Shown: one piece after another, positions 35,917 through 47,108 of the stretch | How the letters are laid out: the number at the start of each line of letters is the position of its first letter | Numbering within the stretch: position 1 is the stretch's first letter | NCBI GenBank assembly: GCA_905250025.1 | Contig: CAJNOJ010000028.1 | Span: forward strand, 1-64,000 | Direction of reading: 5' to 3' | Length of the DNA: 64,000 nt | From: Adineta ricciae | Taxonomy: Eukaryota > Rotifera > Eurotatoria > Adinetida > Adinetidae | Program-made: the position numbers and the translations under genes | Notes under the pieces: generated by a model | The model's database searches: none | What the model saw: the letters and a program-made list of their open reading frames with translations, nothing else | Told to the model about the DNA's origin: nothing

Positions 35917-36688
35917 TCTGTGAAAAACAAAAATGCGTAATTGCAACGATAGTGAAACTAAAAGAACAATTTTCTCTTCTATGAAAAGAAAAAAGACCCA
36001 CTACAAAGAAAAAGAACACGTGGTACTGAAATATGCAACAATGATTTGTTTTTGTATAAAAAGTAGTCATAAACAACGATAAGGCTCTGTTGAAAACGCA
36101 AACAAACTTGTCATATCTCCCTTAGGTTAACATACGAACCCCGGAAAGGTATTTACTCAATGCAGGCCCGATGTATGAAGCGAAAGAATATTTTAACACT
36201 GAAGGGAGATGGAGGGAGAACAAAAAAGTGCCGTACAGAACATGAGTCATCCACTTGCCATTAGATGCAACTTCCTTGGATTTTTCCAACTTACTTTAAA
36301 GTTTCTTTCGCAATCATAGTAAAGTGCTTCCATCTGTTAACAAAAGATTTTCAACACGGAATTGAAGTTGTAAAGATACCTTTTGTCTTAGTTTCGCTAA
36401 TTATTTTACCATATGGTTTTCGATAGACAAACTTTTGTTTAGACAAAAACTTGGTTTATAAATGAGAATATTTAAGCCAACAAATGAAATTTTAGTTGAC
36501 AAAAAAGTATTTCAGACGCCCTCGAGAATCTTCCGATTTCGATTAAAATCTACAGATCATAGAAAAAAAGCTATCTAGTTCACAAGACCTGAAGTACAGA
36601 ATTATGAACAGTTTGAAACAAAAGTATTAGTGATATTCAAGAATGCGTCTGTTCAGAGCATGAACGTTCATTGTTGATAATAATAGTA
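35917..36688. other. Spacer between E2 copies C and D
   Basis: About 770 bp, AT-rich, without coding signal. A small inverted repeat (gacaaactttt/aaaacttg-like) lies near 36425-36450. Confidence 0.55.
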
Positions 36689-37316
36689 TTAGTCACGAGG
36701 CACAAGATTTGCCTTAATGTTTTCTGCTACTTTACGTTCAAATTCTGCTCTCCTGTTAATGTATTCATCACCAATATCTACAGGAGAAACAATCAACACG
36801 TATCTGCATCAAACAGACTCCTACCGTAATTAACAGCATAATCTGGATTGGGGTTATCGATATGTTCGACAACCACACGCACAACTTCTGCTAAAGTTGT
36901 TAAGCCTTTTTTGTGCCATTTTGCAGCGTTATTCAACAAATCATGACAGAAGGTGCCTAAGAAAACGAGCATATCAACATGTTGCTTCTACAAATTCGCT
37001 TACCATCCTCCTCCACGTTTGGATGATATACACGAGTAAGAATTCGTACTACAGGTGGCTCCTCGGGATACTCTCCTATGAGTTTCATCTCTATCCGAAG
37101 TGCCGTTTTTTTATAAACTTCAGAATTGGGAAAGATCCGCCCAGTAATCACGATTTCATTCGGTTCTGTGGGTATGGTGTCATTGTCATCATCATCGACA
37201 TATCCAAAAGGATTAAAGTCGAATACAAATCGATTAGGATGATTCGGTTGCGCTAACAACTTAAGTCTAACGATATTATTCCACAGGTGCTTGTTCATTT
37301 TGCTTGCACTCGCCAT
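36689..37316 (-). CDS. Ubiquitin-conjugating enzyme-like, tandem family member D
   Basis: Three exons. Exon 1 (37004-37316) starts MASASKMNKHLWNNIVRLKL, has an Asp-rich loop (YVDDDDNDT) and ends after HPNVEEDG. Exon 2 carries GTFCHDLLNNAAKWHKKG with the catalytic Cys and the following Trp, then TTLAEVVRVVVEHIDNPN. Exon 3 is DIGDEYINRRAEFERKVAENI to the stop at 36689. All introns are GT-AG, phase 1, at the same protein positions as in B, C and E. Full-length E2 fold; the specific modifier is unknown. Confidence 0.88.
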
Positions 37317-38646
37317 AAGAAATATCTACAGTATTAGTTCGTGAAATAAAACACAATGTAGGTCATTTTTTAAGGACAATATGCAAGTCGATAAATGTTT
37401 TAGCACGTCCTCTAACAAGTCAGGTCATTTTTCATGTGCGAGAGAAAAACATCTTATGTAAGACTGTGTTTCAAACTAAGTTCTAGAGCCGCAAATAATC
37501 TTAAGGAGAATACTCATTACGTTGTGCGATGTGATATTGACGTCCAGTATGATCCTATTTTGAATGCGGAGTGAAGGAACAAAAGTATTGAGACGTACTT
37601 TTACATTTTACATTTGACACACATTACAAACCAATGAGTGTTGCCCATAGCTAGTCTTATATCAATACATGAGGTAAAAGCTAATGCTTTCAAACAGCGT
37701 AGAGGCCGCCACATTCCACACGATCGACAGTTCCGTCGATTCTATATTTATCATGTCTTTCGGCACACGATTTACGATGTTTCACATCGTTTCATGTCGT
37801 ATCACGTATTGGAAAGAATGTCAATCCCTAAATAAGGTTTTTTAGCGGTCACTGTATTTTCACTTCATATTACGTTTTCGTATTTTGGCGTTTATTACCA
37901 AGTAGAGAAAGAAGAGAGGAACTTTTCCTTTTGTCGCCGTGGAGCGCGTGAAAAGCGCTACAAAATGTAAGATTTACAGGAAATTGAGGATTAATTACGA
38001 GAACTCTTATTTGACGAGTCGTTGTTGTAACATCAATACGCTTGGAGAAGCCGTATATGTCTCTAAAGTGTGCCTTTTTAGTATTGATTATAAAAGCTTT
38101 TTGTGAAAATATACGAATTTTTTCCGAAAGACATAGACGAACGACAGCCACTGAAATAGGAAAATGAAATCCTCCTTTACCTTGTGAACCAATCGATCTG
38201 ATTAGGTTCTACTCATAATGTAAATCTATTCTCATCGTTCCCTATATATTCATTTAGTTCATTATTAGAGAATTGCACATTATATGCGTATACGATCGAA
38301 ATGGCGTTCTTCACAGGTCATAGGTGTGATTCTGTAGAGAAAAAATCAACCTGCGGTGTTTTCGAGCCTAGACAAAAGTGCACCAATTTAATAACAGTAC
38401 CTTTCGAACGTTGGAAAAACATGATTCGACTTCATAAACATTATGACTAGAATATTTGTTTGCGCTCTTTTTATGGCGAAAGGAAGTAAAGGAAAAAGCA
38501 TCCAAGTTGAAAGAGAACAATGCGAAAACAAAATTATACCTTAAATGTTTTCATCAATTGCTAAAGATTGAAGTGATCCATTAAACCAACTTCATTGGAC
38601 ATATCTGCTCAAGAAATAGCTATTTTTTTCTATCAAAGTAATCCAA
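37317..38646. other. Spacer with short inverted repeats, no gene supported
   Basis: About 1.3 kb. Near 37700-37800 there are clustered small palindromes (cgac/gtcg and cgatg/catcg arms) around repeated 'catgtc/cacatcg' words. A 93-codon minus-strand frame at 37870-38151 has no family likeness and is not called. Confidence 0.5.
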
Positions 38647-39240
38647 CTATATAAATCTGACATTATCTGACAGTATAAATTTTTTCACATATTCTATTGC
38701 TTTGGAATCAAACAAATGTGTATGTTCCATATAGTGTTTGAGAATGGCTGGTAAAATACGAAAGAGTACTTGTCTAATAATATGCCTGTCCGCATCGATA
38801 ACACATTGAGTATCAGATCTATGAAATAGTTCGAACAATGTGTTAGTGGCGAGCGACACACCTAACTTGAAACTTTTTGTGAGCGTCTTATAGCAAAATC
38901 TACCTGTTAGTTACGATATAATATAGCATTTATATATCTAAATATATTCTCACGTCCGTTTGAAATGTTTGAATGATAGATCCGAGTAAGAAAACGTACT
39001 TTGGATGGGCACTGCGGATACTCTGATGTTCATGTAGTTTCAATATCGTACGTGCTTTATCTACAAATGTAAAAGTATGGATACTACCGATCAATAATAC
39101 TAAGAGCTACTCGGCTACTGACTACCTTCTGATTTTGTTTATCAATACTATCATCGTTTACTACATGACTTCCCTCGCCTTATCGACATAGAACATATTC
39201 CGAGAAAGCAAGTGTGTGCGTGAAGATCAGACATGCTGAT
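38647..39240 (-). pseudogene. E2 pseudogene, tandem family member F
   Basis: Degenerate copy of the neighbouring E2 genes. Translating 38950-39060 (minus) gives a block like TSEYPQCPSKVRFLTRIYHSN, the family's YP-PP-VRFLT-IYHPN region, but with in-frame stops before it and HPN changed to HSN. A donor at the usual place (GGAC|GTGAG) leads across ~50 nt to GTAGATTTTGC, giving RRFCYKTLTKSF: the active-site Cys position is still readable. After it the sequence drifts (LATNTLFELFHR...) and runs to a stop at 38647 without the last E2 helices. The 5' part of exon 1 is frameshifted beyond easy reading, so the upper boundary is approximate. Confidence 0.7.
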
Positions 39241-39431
39241 AAGATATATCTTTTTCGACTAGAACTTATTTTTCAATAAACAAGCTTGGAAACTTCAGCG
39301 AAAAGTTCTATAAGTAGACTGTCTTTACAAATCAATCAGATGTACATCAGTTCAGCAAATATTTATTAATAAATAGTTTTTAAAAGCATAATTTCCATTG
39401 AAAAAGAATTCATTTTATACAAAAAGAGACT

Positions 39432-40069
39432 TTAGTTTCGTGGCAGCGCGTGTTTTTTGGCCATCTCCATTGCTTTGTTCTTAAATTCCTCTCTATTCTT
39501 TAAGTATTCTTCACTTCGATCTAAAAGACAACAAAATAAAAACATTTTTGATCAAATTTACGTCAACGGTGCTTACCATAACTAATAGCATAGTCCGCAT
39601 CAGGCTCATCAAGAAGTCTAGCAATGAGTTTCATCAGATCTTCTAATGTGGTTTCACGGTTTAGTTTCCATCGCGAAGCATTACTCAATAAATGACTACA
39701 GAATGTACCTAAAACGGACAGTCAAAGTCTCACGCCGAAACTTTCTTTTTTTGTATTCTTACCATTAGGATGAACATTCGGGTGATATATAGGCGTCAGG
39801 AAACGAACCTCTGGGGGTTCGCTGGGATATTTAGATGTTAATTTTAGCTGAATGCGATAGGCTCCTTCTTTGTAAATGTCGGAGTTTGGATAAATTCGAC
39901 CAACGATGCAATATTCGTCTCTTTCAAGCGGTAGTGGTTCTTCGTCATCATCTTCATTAAATGGAGATTTTTCCAACACGAATTTGATAGCAGCATCTGG
40001 TTTGGTTAGCAATTTCAATCGGGTTAGATTTGTCCATAGGGCTTTATTCAATCGACTTGAACCAGACAT
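39432..40069 (-). CDS. Ubiquitin-conjugating enzyme-like, tandem family member E
   Basis: Three exons. The Met used is the one giving MSGSSRLNKALWTNLTRLKL, aligned with member D; an open frame extends further upstream. An acidic loop (NEDDDEEPLPLE) precedes IVGRIYPNSDIYKEGAYRIQ, and exon 1 ends after HPNVHPNG. Exon 2 has GTFCSHLLSNASRWKLN with catalytic Cys and Trp, then TTLEDLMKLIARLLDEPDAD. Exon 3 is DRSEEYLKNREEFKNKAMEM to the stop at 39432. D and E are the closest pair by N-terminus and active site. Intact. Confidence 0.88.
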
Positions 40070-40643
40070 AATAAATGACGTATATAATGAGGAAGTGGAT
40101 GATAAAAAAAATGCATACATGATGCGCAGCATACATCTACCTTTTATATGCTGCTGTTAGTGACGCACAACCAGGGGCATCTCATAGGTAAAATGACGCG
40201 TTTCTTACACAAAGTTGGAAAAGTTGCATTTCATATATAGGAAATTCCCAACTTTGAACAATAGAACTGCTATCGCCTACCGTTGGTTTATACCTACTAT
40301 ATGTTTGCCTTTCTTCCATCATATGACTCATAAGACAAAGTGCACTTCAGCGAAGCAAACAAACCTTTTTTCTCTAAATATTCGCCGAATTTCTTTTCAA
40401 AGTGTTTAATACAAAAACAACTTGGAATATTTCTTCCGAATGAATTATTTCGGTGAACGAACGGCTAAACCAGATCCCTTCAAAATGCAATCATTCTTTG
40501 ATTATTAGTTCAATGTACATTATGATGCAATATAATATCTACCAGGCGCCTTTTCTGTTTTACTATAAATACATATTAGTTAGTTCAATTCATTCCTCTC
40601 TTCAGTCATCTTAATATTTCCTCATTTGTTCATATCTGTTGCC
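40070..40643. other. Intergenic, no gene seen
   Basis: About 570 bp between the divergent E2 copy E and the C-type lectin gene, probably holding both promoters. A TATAAATA-like word lies near 40564. Confidence 0.5.
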
Positions 40644-41938
40644 ATGAATCATCATCATCTTCTTCTTTCGTTTATTTGGTTCCACACTTTCCGATATTCT
40701 GAACCCAGTACCATTGGTAAAGCCTGCACATCAGGTGATTCCACATGTGACACAGATCAAACATGTGTGCACGGACGATGTGAATGTGATCCTTATCATC
40801 GACGTTATTGGACAGGAGATAAATTTAAATGTCGTGTTTGTCCGTCCGACTTTCATCGCGAACGTTAGTTTAGAAACAGTCAGTTTTCGTTCGACTTCCG
40901 TGTACACATTGTATTTTAGCCACTCGATGTTACCGATTTTATCAAGAATCAAGAAATCATAGCGAAGCCCGTGCTAATTGTCGTAAATTTCAAGCTGATC
41001 TATATTCTTGGCGGGATAATACTGATGAAAACGAATTATTAACAGCATCGACCTCATGGAATTATGTTTATCAACCAAATAAACATCAGTTTTACACTTG
41101 GAATGGGGGTATAGTCCATCATGGTCAAGGTAGTTTGAATCATCTCCGATTCGAGTGTCGATAATGTTGGTCGCGTTCCTTTCTCATGGCTAGGCTCAAG
41201 AGCCGAATACAAAATCACTTGGGTTGATCCAAGAGGTCCGACCATTCGTCATCCGGAGACAAAGGATCCTCTAACAGCGCGATATTGTAATCAGATGATG
41301 GTAGCAAATTACGAAGGAGAACCGGAGCCCACACGTCAAACAAAAGATGGTGAAAAAGAAAACTGTGCTACTACTGTTTTTATTCCTGAGCCAAATGGCC
41401 GTGGACACATCTGCATGGCAGATGATTATTGCTCAACAAGAATGAGTTACATATGTGAATTTAGTAAGGATCCCTTTTCGCAGAATAGCTGATTTGAAGC
41501 AATAATATATCTTTCATTTTCTCGTAGCTGAAGCAACTCTATCAGGTGAATTTGCTACGTGTAAGTACGACAGTCATTTCCGCTAAAAATGCTTTTTCTC
41601 ACACGGAACTGAAATGCCTTCTAGTACCATCACCAGTTATAACAACTAGAAGGCCAGTCGTACAAATTCCGAACGACGACAATGAACAACAACAATCGCA
41701 CAATAGCGAAGAAATTAATAATTCTGTACCCTCGGCTCTAGGAAAATCAAATGATTCACTATTATCGAACCCCTTAGTAATTGTCATTGGCATAGTTGTA
41801 GTCGCTGTGATTGTAGGTGCAGTCGCGTTCTATATTATTCGAAAACAAAAACAAGCGGGTGCAAATCCCAATGTATCACCAACGAATAGTGTCGCTAGTT
41901 CGAACATGTCTGGCGCAGATATGTACGGAAACGCTTGA
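40644..41938 (+). CDS. Type I membrane protein with EGF-like segment and C-type lectin-like domain
   Basis: Five exons: 40644-40863, 40920-41129, 41194-41463, 41528-41560 and 41625-41938 (about 348 residues). A signal-like hydrophobic start (HHLLLSFIWFHTF) precedes a Cys-rich segment (CTSGDSTCDTDQTC, GRCECDPYHRRYW). A C-type lectin-like domain follows: CYRFYQESRNHSEARANCRK, WVDPRGP, ENCATTVF and YICEF, with the conserved outer cysteines. A canonical EPN/QPD sugar motif is not clear, so calcium-dependent sugar binding is uncertain. Then comes a polar stalk, one membrane helix (VIVIGIVVVAVIVGAVAFYI) and a basic, Ser/Asn-rich tail. It is probably a cell-surface recognition protein. The 64-nt third-exon acceptor resolves an apparent frameshift near 41150. 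Confidence 0.78.
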
Positions 41939-42087
41939 TAACAACTATAATTCAGTTCATTTCAATTCAATTTATCATTTGGATATGTTCCGCTTCTATT
42001 TGATAATAAAATTAATAGATTTGAGAAAACGATGGTCTCCTATGGTTAATTTTAGCGCGTGACCGTTCTATCTTATCTTTCAATTAT

Positions 42088-43633
42088 ATGCTTATATTAA
42101 TCACGTTTCTCTGTATTATATTTATGGATAGATCAAGTTTACAAAGGGAAAATGCCCGGAGTGGTTATAATTGTGGAAGATCATTACAGATGAACTCGAA
42201 TGTAAAGGTCGGTAGGACAACGGCTCACGTGGAAGCATGGCCATGGGTAGCAGTACGTTTCAGTATCACAAGATATTATCCATATAGATACGTGTAGAGT
42301 CTTCGACAGAAAATAGTTGGCGGTGATGCAAGACACTTTTGGTAGTATATTTTCTACGCAAGACAACTAACTTTTCACGCGTACTTCAACTCTAGTGGTG
42401 GATCTATCATTGCTCCTCGGCTTGTTCTGACTGCGGCACATTGTTTTCATAATGTAACGCTACCTTCAGATCTAAACTATGTCCGACGAATCGGAGAAGT
42501 CCACATTGGTCAACTGGGATCGACTGAGCCGGGCAAGCGAGTGGCTCAATGGATCAAAGTCATTATTCCTCAACAATACCGCCTGCTTCGGGCACATGAT
42601 TATTCGTAAGAATTACTTCCTACAAAATACCTATCATGCATCATGATATCTAGTTATGACATTGCTCTACTGGTTCTTAACGAAACTATTGTCGACGAGC
42701 AGTACCCACCTATATGCCTTCCATGGAATGGTCTCACTAGTCATATCGATGATCTCAGAAGTAGATGAATCGAATATTCACGAACTAAATGTAACGAAAA
42801 TGTATTTTAGCGATTGTGGGATGGGGTACCAACAGCGACAATGATACAGAAATATCGAAATACATGACACAAGTCACAGTGCCAGTGCTTGATCCGGCAC
42901 TAGAAGTTTGTCACCCATCACAATTATCTAAGAAAAACTTTTCGATGACAATATGCGCTGGTATTCTCACCGGTGGTATAGATGCTTGCCAAGTATGACG
43001 AAATAAAGAACTCAAACCTATAAGTTTAATCCTCTGAATACAGCAATACGTCATCTAGGGTAGTTCAGGTGCAGCATTTACGCAGCAGCTTGATGATCGA
43101 TGGTACAGTATAGGGTGAGTGCAATCTTCTATATTTTGACGGTAATAAACAAATTACAGGCTATAGTCAAACTGTGAAAGAGTTTAATTGTACCTTAGTA
43201 TAACATATTTCCTTCGTGCGTCTAATGCGCTCCTGTATATTTAGCTTGAAATGAGAAACATATTACAACTCATGCAGAAACTCATAAATAAGATCATTAT
43301 TTCTATACAGTGCCGCTCTATCCTGAAATTAGGATATTTCATTAGTAAACGATGCGAAACAACATTTAACACAAATAAATAACCTACGATCAGCAAATTA
43401 TTCAATTTTTCTCTTTCAGTATTCTTTCTCATGGTCTTGGATGCGCTCGAAGAGATAGTCCAGGCTTCTACACACGTGTTCAAGCTCATCTCGGCTGGAT
43501 ATGTCAAACAGCTGAGAATGAAAATCAAATACTGCCGGCTTGTGCTCACTCCGCTTCACATTCGAATGATCTTCAGTGGATATCTTACTCTATTTTCTCT
43601 TTATTTCCTATCTTATCTTTAATTTTAAATTAA
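42088..43633 (+). CDS. Trypsin-like serine protease, possibly GPI-anchored, with altered GDSGG motif
   Basis: Six exons: 42088-42252, 42346-42605, 42654-42730, 42811-42992, 43059-43114 and 43420-43633. Signal peptide MLILITFLCIIFMDRSS, then a short pro-region and KVGRTTAHVEAWPWVA in place of the IVGG-type start. The catalytic His (VLTAAHCF) and Asp (SYDIALLVLN) are present. The Ser region reads DACQGSSGAAFTQQ: the Ser is retained but the preceding Asp and following Gly-Pro of GDSGGP are replaced. SHGLGCARRDSPGFYTRVQ and a chymotrypsin-fold C-terminus follow. It ends in a hydrophobic tail (SIFSLFPILSLILN) that could be a GPI signal. The mature N-terminus begins Lys-Val instead of Ile-Val, which, with the missing Asp, questions normal zymogen activation. 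It may be an inactive homologue. Confidence 0.82.
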
Positions 43634-44138
43634 TACAACAAAAAATAATAAACAAACACACATACATAAACGCACGCGATACGTAGAGAACTGGTCCATA
43701 TACAAAAACGTTCCTATTGCTATTCATTTATGCGTGTTTGATTTATTAGCAGAATACGAGAAATAGATGACAAAAAAAAGCAATTGAATCTAAAAAGATA
43801 TATGAAGAAAAAGAAGAAAGAAAAAAAAAACGACGAACTTATCATGTGTTCGATGGCGGAGATAAAAGTTCGAAGAAACAGAAATTGGAAGAACGATATG
43901 AAAAGCAGGCGATTTGAATAATGCAATTAGTTAACAGGTAAAGACAGAGACTTAAGTCTAGATACTGTAAACAGAAAATGAAAACACACACACAGTTTTC
44001 TAGAGCTAGAAAGAACGAAAGAGAGGAGAACATGTTTCATTTCTAAATTTGAATAATTGAAAAGACGAAGAAGAGGAAAATGAACGACAAATATGAGCCG
44101 GTGTTGTCTTGATCGTCATCGAGAATGTATGTCATCTT
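43634..44138. other. Intergenic, no gene seen
   Basis: About 500 bp between converging genes, purine-rich with A-runs. No gene. Confidence 0.6.
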
Positions 44139-47108
44139 TTATTGGAATTTTTGATTGAACAGAGCTTTTTCTTCGCCATTGGCATCAACAAGTCGTGTGA
44201 CCATCGTTGTACCTGTGCCCCAGGTCAGAACACCTTCAGCGACTAAGGTTTCTTTTTCATTGATCGAACCTTTACTGGCATTGCGACTTAAAATACGCAC
44301 ACGTGAACGAGGCTTAAGTACGAAATTATCCGGAAATTTATAAACAATATCTTCTTTGGAATCGATTTTACGTCGTAATGTCCAGCCTTTCATATCTTGA
44401 TCTTTGCCTGGTGAACCATTATTCTCGATGACGATGAAGTTACCTTGCGGATCTACTTGATCGATAGCAACAGGACCTAGATAAACAAGAAAATGATTAA
44501 TATTTACGTTAATTGCAAATATATCGGATTGTCAACTACGAAAAAATAACAAAAAGTGTTTTAAATGAGTACACACACACACACACGCTGAAATCAATCG
44601 ATGTATTTGTTGTTTTCGTTCGATTGCGTGATATAAAAGTAATTAAAAGCAGAAAAAACAATACGTAAGTCAACTAAACACACAAATTTGAACAGCATCA
44701 ACGTCGATTATTTTCAAATTAAATAAGCAAACCAAGTATCAACACGCCAATAGCAAATTAATTACTAATTACAAGTAAAATGAAAATGTTCACACTTATA
44801 CTTCATACGGGAAAGGAAAGAGTAGTTGAATACATGTGTGTGTATGCGTCTTTTCTGTTACTAGTCTAAATGAAAGAGTGAAAACATGCGGTCATGATTA
44901 GCCTGAAAAGAATTGAATCGGAGGAAAAACATGAGAATGAATTTGTGTCAGAAATCAATATTGAATTTTAATTGCTCGAAAAGAGTTATTAATTTTCATT
45001 TATATTTCTTTCTTTGAAATTGATTTGAATAGATACAATTTCTAATCATCAAACCAACGAAATAAGATGTGAGGCTTCGATATATAGTGTATGCTAAAAC
45101 ATATGTTGTAATTATAACCGCCCATCTGTGACTAATCGTGTGTAATGAGAGAGATAGATAGATGCTTGTCATAGCTAAGAAAAACGGGCAATTGGCCGGT
45201 GGGATCGATGAGAAGGAACAAACAAAATGTCTCATCATCATCATTATTATTATTATTATGGTGATGATTGTTATTCTTGTTGAACGAATGGGAGAACAGA
45301 CAGTCAACGAAACCGAAAAGAAAAGAAAAGGACAGTCAAATGAAGAACATTTGTCTCACATACTGCTGTATTATATACCAAAGGAAAATCAAAGGAACAT
45401 GCTGTTCGGTATGTTTGTTATGATTGCTCTGATTACTTACAGCAACAATGATAGAATTAAAGGTTTATCAAAGAAAATAGAAGAAGAACAAACAAAATGA
45501 AAGAGCTGTTCGTTTCTTTTCGATTTCATTCTCGATCAAAAATGATATTCTATATAAGATGAGAAAGATGTTTGATGAAAAATCGAGGCAAAAATCTCGA
45601 ATACTAACCTCGTGCTGATTTTTGTACGGTCATCTTTTTCGTTGAAACATCTGAAGCTGCTGGATCGAATCGACCGCTGTTGTTTCCAGTAACTGATGAT
45701 CCCGATTGAAAATGATATGCTGGCGCACCTTTGCCGCTTGTCACTAAACCTTCTCCGCTTTCGATTCTTTGCAAATGGCCTTCTTCAACTTCCAATAAGC
45801 GTCTGTATGTGTTAATTTCAAATCGAAGAGAAACATTGTTTTCTAAGACGGCTGCAATTGCTTGTTCACGTTGTTCGGCTTGAGCACGGAGTTCAGCTAA
45901 TTCTCGGTCGCGTTCATTTTGTGCTCGATTGTGTTCGCCAGAAATTCGTTCAAAATTTTCTTCTAATTCTCGAAGCTCATTGGCCAAATCTGAATGTTCT
46001 TTCTGTAATTTGTCGAAGTTACCACGATTTTCCGATAACAAAGATTTTAATGCCGATAGATCCATAATTTCCACAGCACCTGTACGGCGCGCTTCTTCAA
46101 TCTTGCGTTTTTGTTCGGCTGCTTGTTCGCGAATTTCTTCAGTTTTAATTCGATAATATTCTACAAACGAAACGAAAACAATTCAAAATATTTCTCTCGA
46201 ATAGCTCTTGTCTTTCGTACCTTCTAATTCCCGTCGTTGTGCTTGTGAAAGTGCTTCGAAATCATTCTTTATATCAGCTATTGCACGTGTCAATTCAGTG
46301 CGATAGAATTGACTAACATCGATTGGTAATGTGCCAAGAGAAGCTAATTCATTACGTTCTTCTTCGTGAACAGCCTTCATGAAAGCTAGTTGTTCTTCTA
46401 ATGTTTGAAGTTCATTTTGAATCATAACACGTTGCATTGATTCTTGATCGAATTCGTTTTTCAAGTCTTCTAGCTGAGCTAAGAGACGTCGAACCTCATC
46501 TTTACTGCGATCGATTTCTTGTTTCTTATCTTCATATCGATTACGTAAAGAATCCAACTCCGATCCACTGCCCTCGAGTTGTTGTTTGAGCATTGTAAAA
46601 CGATTACGATCAAGATTCACTAATTCATTGGCGAAATCTGTCTGATGTTTGATTAATGATGCATCATATTCAGCACGTTTAGCACGTAGTTCTGCCAAAG
46701 CTTTATCACGTGTAACATCATCGATCTGTTTACGTAAAGCAACTAAGCCTTGATCATATTGATCTTTGACTTTACCAGAATCAAAACCTGCAAAAACAAG
46801 GAAACAACGAATGATTGTCTACGAGAAAGAAAACAAGTTTTTCATGTACCCCATTTTTGTTTGAGAGAATCGAGTTCAGTTTGCAATTTACGATTTTGAG
46901 TTTCAAGGAATTTAACCCGATCGAGATAGGCGCCAAATTTGGTGTTAAGTTCTTGCATTTCAAGTCGTTCGCCTTCATGTTGATTTGCTAATTTACGCAC
47001 GGCTTCGAGACCACCAGCGCGACCACCAGCCGGACCTTCACTAGTACGAATTCCACGTTCAATTATTGTTCGACGAATAACAGTTTGATCACCACGTTCT
47101 GTAGCCAT
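44139..47108 (-). CDS. Cytoplasmic intermediate filament protein with lamin-tail domain
   Basis: Four exons, 46850-47108, 46221-46787, 45609-46160 and 44139-44476, giving 571 residues. A short head (RTIIERGIRTSEGPAGGRAG) leads into the rod, which starts EMQELNTKFGAYLDRVKFLE. Coil 1B has the long protostome/lamin-type length, and the rod ends LRFEINTYRRLLEVEEGHL. A Ser/Gly linker follows, then a lamin-tail Ig-like domain (GNFIVIENNGSPGKDQDMKG, WTLRRKID, FVLKPRSRVRILS, LTWGTGTTMVTRL). No nuclear-localisation signal or CaaX box is seen, so it is the cytoplasmic protostome type rather than a lamin. The last intron (44477-45608) is unusually long for this genome. Intact. Confidence 0.93.
45232..45260. 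repeat. ATC/ATT trinucleotide microsatellite in the last intron of the IF gene
   Basis: Run of TCA then TTA triplets. A CA repeat (about 44571-44587) lies in the same 1.1 kb intron. No coding role. Confidence 0.8.

Noticed and set aside
37870-38151. 93-codon minus-strand ORF
   Set aside because: No family likeness, no splice context, and composition like neighbouring non-coding frames.
41129-41193. Apparent frameshift in the C-type lectin gene
   Set aside because: A 64-nt GT-AG intron (41130-41193) restores frame and removes an in-frame stop, so the gene is not broken.
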